Shown: in pieces, positions 56,426-64,000 of the stretch
Position numbering within the stretch: position 1 is the stretch's first letter
Layout: each line of letters opens with the position of its first letter
Assembly (NCBI RefSeq): GCF_945859705.1
Contig: NC_079134.1
Location: 87,686,973-87,750,972, forward strand
Direction of reading: 5' to 3'
DNA: 64,000 nucleotides
DNA from: Episyrphus balteatus
Lineage: Eukaryota; Arthropoda; Insecta; Diptera; Syrphidae
Program-made: the position numbers and the translations under genes
Notes under the pieces: model-generated
Seen by the model: only the letters and a program-made list of their open reading frames with translations
Told to the model about the DNA's origin: nothing
Database searches by the model: none

Positions 56426-56802
56426 TATTTAAATTACTTAAGACTTTAATTTGTGTTTTGTTGGTTTTTTTTTTTCAAAAAAAATATTCCGAAATGATAT
56501 GAAAAGATTGCCTGAGTTGTTTGAAGACATTATTAAAGCGACAGAAGCAATTTTCTAACAAATTGACAAATTTCAAAATCAAGTAAACGGAAATTGAAAG
56601 CAGTGTATTTGATAAACTGTTCCCCAAACTCAGAATTTTGAACTTATCTTTCATTTCTTTCAATATTTAGTAGGTACCTACAGAAGAACGGTCACGTAGT
56701 GAGCAATTACAGTGAAATTTAAGCCCATAAAATTATGAAAATTATTATAAGATACCTAAACCATAAAAAATGATTTAGTTACATCACTAATCAATTTAAT
56801 TC
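56426..56802. other. Anonymous spacer between giant foldback and SINE
   Basis: AT-rich sequence with no recognisable gene or repeat. It contains the left copy of the SINE target duplication at its end. Confidence 0.4.
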
Positions 56803-56815
56803 AGATGATAATTTA

Positions 56816-57155
56816 CATTACATTACATTACATATTAATCTAATCCGAAGATAAATCTACGGACTAGACACACACTACAGCTTCGGAAACTTAGTCCATT
56901 TTGCTGTTACAGCACAAGACATTAATACAACAGAGAGAAAGACAAAGAAAGAAAGAACAACAGAAACACATATAACACATAACTACGTGGCACAGAGGGG
57001 GAGACATCGTTGACAATTGTCTCATGTTATCGCACAGGTGGCTTCAGTTAAGCTGGCGATTTAGAAAAAACTTCTGAGCCGACCGTTGGGTTCGAACCCA
57101 CGATGTCTGGCTCTGAAGTCATCTACTCATTCCTCTGTGCCATGGCCACCTGCAG
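56816..57155 (-). mobile_element. tRNA-derived SINE with 13-bp target duplication
   Basis: The minus strand starts GGTGGCCATGGCACAGAGG, an A-box-like segment, and has GTGGGTTCGAACCCAACGG, a perfect B box, about 50 bp later. A body of about 230 bp follows and ends in (GTAAT)n. AGATGATAATTTA at 56,803-56,815 and 57,156-57,168 is the target duplication. RNA polymerase III would transcribe it; mobility would depend on a LINE partner with a matching 3' end, which I cannot name. It is not a true tRNA gene, as no cloverleaf with acceptor stem forms. Confidence 0.9.
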
Positions 57156-57273
57156 AGATGATAATTTAATACATAGCATTTATTGATTCTGCATCAGCTA
57201 CTTAGTACATTAATCAACAATATTTTTTTCGCGCAATATTCTTATATTATATCATGCATACAAAAGTGATTTA

Positions 57274-59577
57274 TACAGGGTGATTCAGGAGTAATGTGCC
57301 AAAAAGCTAGAGCGTGTAGGTTAGGTCGAGACAAGAAAAACATCGTATGGGAGGGAGGCTATGGGAGGTATGGGAGGTATGGGAGGGAGGTAGGGTTGCC
57401 AACCGTACTCTAAAAAAGAGTATTGTACTCTATTTCACGTATGTGTACTCTATAATCTATAACTCTGATAGAGTACGTCAAAATACTCTTTTTTTTTACT
57501 TAAGGCTGAGTGTACCACCACATAAACATAAGCATTTTAACGTTTACAAATTGGTGGATAACTTTCATATTTCTATAATAGAATTGAATGAAAAAAAGAA
57601 CGAGGCTTAAAATATTCGACCTTATAATTTCTAAATTTGAACAATTGTAATTTAGAGAGTACAAAACACTATAATTTTTGTCGTTGTTTTGGTACGACCT
57701 ATTTGTTTAATTCAAATTTTGTTCTCTATTTTACTTTGTTTTGTTTAAGACCTGAAAATATTAGATTTTTTCTTGTAAAATATCAAGGTATTTAAAATTG
57801 AGTTAACCTTCTTATATATTTTTATTTCGATGAATTATATTGATAACTGCAAAAATTGTAAGCCATATTCTATCTATTCTTGCCACTTCAGCATTCACTG
57901 AGAGAGTACCTATTTTCGGTCTTGAATATGAAGTGGCGAGAGGAGAGGAATAGGGCTTCATTGAAATTGATCAAAAATGAGCTCTTAATGTACACGAATT
58001 TTAAATTTGAACGTTTAGTCATACACATATTTTAAAAACATCAAAAAATTGTTATGTACTGTAAGAAGCAAAAAAAAATACATTTTCAAGACTTGAAATA
58101 AATGGTACTCTTTTTTTTTTCAAATGTACTCTTTTTTTTCGTCTCTGAAATCAAATATACTCTATTCCTTCTTAAAAAAGTTGGCAACCCTAGAGGGAGG
58201 CCCTATTCCCCTTCCTTTAGCGGGGAGGGGCAATTTAAAAAAAAATTGACTTATTTTGGAAAAAAAAATTATTAAAAATCAAAGGTTATACTAATAATAA
58301 CGTGTTACATCTTTTTGTAAAGCCAAAACCCTAGTCTTTTACAAATATTTTAAACAAAGCCATTTTATGGCACAGTTTTTGAAAAATTAATTTTTATAAT
58401 AAAAATTTTGAAAAAAAAAATGGAAAAAAAAAATTTCAAAGTAATTTTTTTCAAAATTTCATGTAGTTAAGTACTAATTTAGTTTTTTTAATTCGATGCT
58501 CTTATTCATTTTTAAACAAAAAAAAAAAAAAAAACAAAATTGAAAAATATTTTGTGATTTTCGAAAAATTAACAAAAAACCAAAACTACTTTTTTCTAAG
58601 AAACCTCTTTATATTTGTTTTTACATGGCTGGACTTGTTGATAAATTAATTTATGAAACATTAACCATTCGTCAACTATTTTTTAAACATTTAGACTTAA
58701 TTAAGGATACAATAAAGTGATACCGTATTGGATTAATCCTGAATTGATCAACTTTTTTCATTGATAACACCTGAAAACTTACCTGAGAATTTTTCTTACT
58801 ATGTCTGGGATGCTCGCTGCCCATGGATTCTAGCTGTAAGGGTCTTAAGGCAGTATAATTGTTTCATTTTTTTTTTATAAAAAACAATGAAATAGTACTT
58901 GCGCAAGCTGTTCAAAATAAAAAAAAGGACTTTTTAAATCATTTTCTTTGATTTTTAATGGTTTCAAGAGAATCATTTTTTCCTAGATAACATTTGAATT
59001 CTTATCCTTCGTATTTGCCATTTCTTGTCCTCGATTGATCTTTTGGATGTACATTATTATTTGTTATTCAATTTCCATTAAGAAATTGCCTAAAACCCCT
59101 TAAAGCTAGAATCCATGAGCAGCGGGCACCCCAGACATAGTAAGAAAAATTCTCAGGTAAGTTTTCAGGTGTTATCAATGGAAAAAGTTGATCAATTCAG
59201 GATTAATCCAATACGGTCTCACTTTATTGTATCCTCAATTAAGTCTAAATGTTTAAAAAATAGTTGACGAATGATTAATGTTTCATAAATTAATTTATCA
59301 ACAAGTCCAGCCATGTAAAAACAAAAAATACATGAAATTAAAAAAAAAATTACTTTGAAATTTTTTTTCAAAATTTTTTTTTTTAAAATTAATTTTTCAA
59401 AAACTGTGCCATAAAATGGCTTTCTTTAAAATGTTTGTAAAAGACTAGGGTTTTGGCTTTACAAAAAGGTGTAACACGTTATTGTGTTACACCCCCCCTC
59501 CCATACGTTTTTTTTCTTGTCTCGACCTAACCTACACGCTCTAGCTTTTTGGCACATTACTCCTGAATCACCCTGTA
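57274..59577. mobile_element. Foldback with TA flanks and ACAGGGTGATTCAGG ends
   Basis: TACAGGGTGATTCAGGAGTA and its inverse mark the ends; TA at 57,272-57,273 and 59,578-59,579. The two arms match over several hundred bases, including GGTTAGGTCGAGACAAG near the tips and TGGACTTGTTGATAAATT near 58,630 and 59,300, so almost the whole unit is palindromic. Related single arms occur at 39,613-39,808 and inside 52,642-53,625. No gene inside. The left arm is split by a hAT MITE. Confidence 0.85.
57391..58192. mobile_element. hAT-type MITE with GAGGGAGG duplication
   Basis: GAGGGAGG at 57,383-57,390 and 58,193-58,200; ends TAGGGTTGCCAAC and GTTGGCAACCCTA. Subterminal GTACTCT repeats near both ends (57,404-57,480 and 58,105-58,165). 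The 802-bp interior carries no transposase. The right arm of the host foldback shows the empty site near 59,490. Confidence 0.9.
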
Positions 59578-60405
59578 TAATTGAATATGAATAAAAAAAA
59601 AGTTTCAAAAAATTCAAAAATTTTTGAGAAACCCGACCTTTTCTATAAAAGGTTTATTTTGGTCCTAAAGCAAATTTTCCCTCTACGGAATCACTCTTAG
59701 TTACCAATTTTCAAGTAGGAAAATCGCTACAGATCGAGATAGAGGCAGACAGTCAAAATTATTGCGAGACCCAATCTTCGATTTTTGTTATCTCGAGTTC
59801 GATTTTTTTACAAATTCTTAACTTTTAAGTAAATCGTAAACCGCAAGTAAAAAAATGAATTTAAATTTAAAAGAATATTTTTTGGAAAAAAAAAATTTAA
59901 TTGAAAAAAAACGTTTATTGCAACTGAAAAAAAATGCATCAATAAAAAAATTGTATAAGGTACAACAGAAAAATATTTTCATTAAAAAAAATAATTATTT
60001 CAACTAAAATTGTAAGAAGTTCGACGAATATTAAAAATGAACTATTTATTGCCCACACCCCCACACTTTGCATTGATTTGTTTTTTCTATGGAGAATTTT
60101 TTTTTATTTGCAATAGGTACAATTTTTTTAAGGCCAAATATTGTTTTTGTCAATAAAGATGGTGCAATAGTATTTTTTTAATGCAAAACATTATCAAGTT
60201 GCAGTAAATATTTGTTTTAAAAAAGATTTTTTACAACCCTGCTTTATTTTTTTTATTTCTTGCTTCCATGTTCCATAAAAAAAAAATAAAGTTCACCTGG
60301 ATGAATGCAAAAACATGAATAGAATTCGCCAATTCATTCACTCTTCTCTATCTAAGAACCTGCTTACCTACCTATCCATCTACTTAAATTTTCACAGACC
60401 CATAC
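59578..60405. repeat. Outer left arm of the second palindrome
   Basis: The stretch 59,840-60,405 is an inverted copy of 63,545-64,000 and beyond; a shorter inverted copy is at 37,080-37,200. 59,578-59,840 has no recognised feature. The family A hAT-like element begins at 60,406 and separates this arm from the inner palindrome. Confidence 0.8.
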
Positions 60406-62235
60406 TAGGGCTGTAAAAGTAACGACAAAATGAGTACCCGCATGTATACGTTACTTTTGATACTAGTACCCGCATCAATAATATCGTTACTCGTTACTTT
60501 CGTATGTTTCGCATTTTTCGCATATTTCGTATGTTTCGGGTGTTTCGCATGTTTCGTTACTTTCGTTACTTTCGCATGCTTCGTGTGTTTCGTACATTTC
60601 GTATATTCCATGTCTTTCATACGTTTGGTATGTTTGGTATTTTAAGTATATGTTTCGTACATTGGTATAAGGGTGTAAAAATTTTTTTTTTGAAAAAAAC
60701 CAAAAACAATTTCTATAATCTAAGCTACATTTTAAGGTCATAAACATTAAAATTAGTTGCGGCATTCTCATGTAATAAGAGTTTAAAGGTAGCTATATTG
60801 AATTTTTTTCGTTTTTTTTTTAATCAAACGTGGAAACTTTTTTGATTTTTTTCCAAATTTTTAGACAAAACTTGAGTAATTTTTTGTTTATATTCTTTCA
60901 GTAATCTTATCACAATTCTTTAGAGACCTTTATTTCAAAAGTGCAACGCGCAGATCTCGAAATATTAACACTTCAATACAACCATGTCGAACAATTTTTC
61001 ATTTATTTTTTCTATTGATAGTGATTTTCAAACCTCGTTTTCTCTGCTTTTTTTTGTGTTGAAAATTTTGCACCGATAATAAACTAATTTTTCGAAAAAC
61101 CAAAAAACTTTTGTACATTCTTAAGCTAAATATCAACTATTAACACAAAGGCCATAAACAGATTGGTTGCGTCGTGGTGATGAAGTGATGATACCGATAT
61201 CGAACCGATACGAGATGCGATAAATGCTGTTCAATTCAGAATGTTCTACCGAGGGGAACCGCAAACGAATACGTAAAAAGCGTACTCAGTTTTAGGGAAA
61301 ATTGCGGAACGCAAATTATCCTCATTCCCGAACACGCCCATGTTTCGTTTCCTCCCGGTCCAAACTTAAAAATTGTCATTGCAGCCAACCTAAAATAAAA
61401 AACCATTCAATCATTTCATTCAGTAAAATTCATTCCATATTCTCATTCAAAGTTGTCGTCACTCATGTCAGACACCACCTCACCACACACAAGCAAGAAA
61501 GTAGTACCTACTTGAAATCAAAAAAAAAAACAAAAACTTAAAACCACGAATAAAACCAAAATTGTAATTATTTGTTTGAATCAAACTAAAGAATAAAATA
61601 AATTAAACAAATCAAACAAAGGAAAAGAAAAATTCTTTTTATTAATTACAAAAGGAGAAAACAGAATACAAGTACGGCTACGCCCCAACAGATGCAGTGT
61701 ACCATTTTGTTTTTGTTTCACATTTCGTATACCTATCCAAATTGGTATTCTAATTGGAATGTATCTACACTACACTCAAACACACTTTCACATATCTCAC
61801 TCCCACATGTCCATAAAAAACAGGTACGAAAGAGAAAGAAACAGAATTCTTATTTACCCGTTTTGATATACATACACAAAAACAGAACAACAAAATGGTA
61901 AAATACATAAATGATGATACCGAACCGATACGAGATGCGAAATAATGCGCACACGACAAATGCAGTGTACCATTTTGTTTTCGTTTCGCATTTCGTATAT
62001 CCAATCCAAATTGGTATTGGAATTGGAGTATCGTCGTTACTAGTATGTTCCGTATTTTTCGTATGTTTCGCACGTTTCGCACGTTTCGTATGTTTCGCAT
62101 GTTTCGTTACTTGTTCAGTACTAGTAACGAAACATACGAGTAACGAAATTATTTGGGCAGTAACGTTTCGTTACTCGTTACTGAAGTGAATACCCGCATT
62201 TAAGTAACGAATACATACGGTTTCCTACAGCTATA
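60406..62235 (+). mobile_element. hAT-like element, family A, copy 2, complete
   Basis: ACCCATAC at 60,398-60,405 and 62,236-62,243 is an 8-bp duplication; ends TAGGGCTGTAAAAG and, on the other strand, TATAGCTGTAGGAAA. It contains ACGAAACAT-type arrays at both ends (60,480-60,650 and 62,039-62,210), a solo BEL LTR, and a direct repeat of GATACCGAACCGATACGAG (near 61,195 and 61,917). No transposase. The right arm of the palindrome keeps the uninterrupted site (near 63,545). Confidence 0.8.
61228..61690 (+). repeat. Solo BEL/Pao LTR
   Basis: TGTTCAATTCAGAATG to CTACGCCCCAACA, 463 bp, aligns with the 3' LTR at 26,070-26,965 but is diverged, so it is an older or sister family. AATGC before and GATGC after form a 5-bp duplication with one change. 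The neighbouring direct repeat at 61,917-61,970 gives the empty site AAATGCAGTG. It arose by LTR-LTR recombination that removed the interior. Confidence 0.88.
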
Positions 62236-62243
62236 ACCCATAC

Positions 62244-64000
62244 ACACCAGACACCACACTTGTTTGCACAACGTAGCGAACACACAAGTATCTTGTCTAT
62301 GGGCCGCCTTATGCACGCAGACGTCATGACGCCCAACGACATCGGCCTTATGTATGTATACGCAAATACCCATACTATGCTCATGTTTATATTTCACCAA
62401 CAATCTGATCGGTGCCCAGTGCCCATGAAATCTCAAAACCAGCCGACACTCTTATAAAATATTTTCAATTACATACAGTTTATGTACCTACATATCGTCG
62501 GCGTAAAGCAAAATTGTTGTACGCCGACGATATCTATTTGAAATATTTCACAGCAGCTGATTGCTTAGAAAGTCAAAGACGAATTGAAATCACTTCTATC
62601 TCTGTCTACCCACAAGCACTCCTTTTTTTTATTTTCGCGGGAGAGTGAGTAAGTTCATGGTCGTTAAGAGATCCTTTCTTATTGTTCTCTTTTTAAATTA
62701 AAAAAAAAGCTTTTTTGTCGGCTGAAAAATTCTCTTCTCCTTTTTGATTCAAATTTAAAAAGCTCTTGTCGGCTGAAATGTGTCGGCTGGAAAAAATTTT
62801 GATGACCATTTTTTTCTATGGGATGCGATATCTGTATATAATCACAAACAATTATATACAGATATCGCATTCCATACAAAAAAATTGTCATCAAAATTTT
62901 TTCCAGCCGACACGTTTCAGCCGACAAGAGCTTTTTAAATTGGAATCAAAAAGGAGAAGAGAATTTTTCAGCCGACAAAAAAGCTTTTTTTTAATTTAAA
63001 AAGAGAACAATAAAAAGGATCTCTTACGACCATGACCTTACTCACTCTCCCGCGAAAATAAAAAAAGGAGTGCAACCAAGTGGGTAGATAGACGTGATTT
63101 CAATTCGTCTTTGACTTTCCAAGCAATCAGCTTCTGTGAAATATTTCAAATAGGTATACATCGTCGGCGTAAAGCAAAATTGTTGTAAGTACATAGGATT
63201 CCTTAAGGACTAAGAACAATTTTGCTTTACGCCGACGATATGTACATAAGCTGTATGTAATTGAAAATATTTTATAAGAGAGTGTCGGCTGATTTTGAGA
63301 TTTCATGGGCACTGGGCACCGATCAGATTGTTCAATTGTGTGTAGACATATAGACATACATGATATGAGGTGCAGAGTGTTGGTGAAATATGAACATGAG
63401 CATAGTGTGCGTATCTGCTTATACCTACATTAAGCCGATGTCGTTGGGCGACATGACGTCTGCGTGCATAAGGCGGCCCATAGACAAGATACTTGTGTGT
63501 TCGCTCCGGTGTTCACACAAGTGTGGTGTCTGGTGTGTATGCGTCGCTTAAATCTGTGAAAATTTTGGTAGATGGATAGGTAGGTAAGCAAGTTCTTAGA
63601 TGAACTTTATTTTTTTGATGGAAGCAAGAAAAAAAATCAGGGTTGTAAAAAATCTTTTTTAAAACAAATATTTACTGCAACGTGATATTGTTTCGCATTA
63701 AAAAAATACTATTGCACCATCTTACTGCATACTGCAACGTGATATTGTTTCGCATTAAAAAAATACTATTGCACCATCTTTATTGACAAAAACAATATTT
63801 TGCCTTAAAAAAAATTGTACCTATTGCAAATAAAAAAAAATTCTCCATAGAAAAAACAAATCAATGCAAAGTGTGGGCAATAAATAGTTAATTTTTAATA
63901 TTCGTCGAACTTCTTACAATTTCAGTTGCAATAATTATTTTTTTTAATGAAAATATTTTTCTGGTGTACCTTATACAATTTTTTTTATTGATGCATTTTT
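62244..64000. repeat. Second large palindrome, centre near 62,846
   Basis: 62,244-62,842 and 62,851-63,545 are inverted copies (about 0.6-0.7 kb arms, loop CACAAACA). The palindrome continues outward as 60,405-59,930 against 63,545-64,000, where the window ends. The apex GATATCTGTATATAAT matches the inner arm ends of the giant foldback. The right arm has an extra 56-bp tandem duplication (63,672-63,785) absent from the left. No gene inside; several short frames are mirror images of each other. Confidence 0.85.

Noticed and set aside
57060..57150. Possible tRNA gene
   Set aside because: The B box is perfect, but no acceptor stem or anticodon arm forms and the unit has SINE body, tail and target duplications.
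60430..60771. Phe/Val-rich and Lys/His/Thr-rich frames on both strands
   Set aside because: They are translations of the ACGAAACAT-type minisatellite.
62200..63357. Mirror-image short frames with AESCRLEKIL-like text on both strands
   Set aside because: They arise because the region is a palindrome; no family match or codon signal.

Overview
The window looks like a heterochromatin-like, transposon-packed stretch of an AT-rich animal genome, most likely an insect. I base that on the repeat community: an intact BEL/Pao gag-pol, Jockey-, CR1/L2- and RTE-type LINE fragments, a tRNA-derived SINE, Tc1-, hAT-, Harbinger- and Transib-type DNA elements, and many foldbacks. I see no complete host gene, rRNA or true tRNA, and nothing prokaryotic. 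Species or order cannot be read from the sequence.

Region 1 (1-12,000) holds part of a hAT-like element with an inserted Tc1 copy, a LINE endonuclease relic, an RTE tail with clean target duplications, another LINE relic, and a Transib-type element nested in a hAT-like MITE. Region 2 (12,010-32,318) is a nested pile. A CR1/L2-type LINE remnant of about 1.7 kb is cut by a TA-flanked DNA element, by a Jockey-like LINE and by a foldback. The Jockey-like LINE is itself cut by a BEL/Pao element whose 3' LTR carries a MITE. The Jockey 3' UTR contains about 2.1 kb of uninterrupted (TAAA)n. The BEL copy has a full 1,688-codon reading frame, but its 5' end is a palindrome of two LTR 3' halves.

Region 3 (32,324-39,810) contains a tandem array of inverted-ended units (one split by a hAT MITE with an 8-bp duplication), a spliced BED-finger hAT transposase start, and three abutting minisatellites. 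Region 4 (39,813-56,421) is a giant foldback with arms of about 2 kb. Its left arm has taken five separate small insertions (one a Transib-type element with an RSS-like heptamer), while the right arm preserves the empty sites. Its middle holds a second Jockey-like copy and a BEL-type gag relic broken by a hAT element that contains a Harbinger-like element. Region 5 (56,422-64,000) has a SINE, another foldback with a hAT inside, and a second large palindrome centred near 62,846 that shares its apex sequence with the giant foldback. That palindrome is split by a second copy of the hAT-like family seen at the window start, which carries a solo BEL LTR.

The genes do not work together as a pathway. 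They are enzymes of mobile elements: gag, protease, reverse transcriptase, RNase H, integrase, endonuclease and transposases. Only the BEL reading frame looks intact. The sequence is most useful as an insertion history: target duplications and paired empty sites let the order of many events be read directly.
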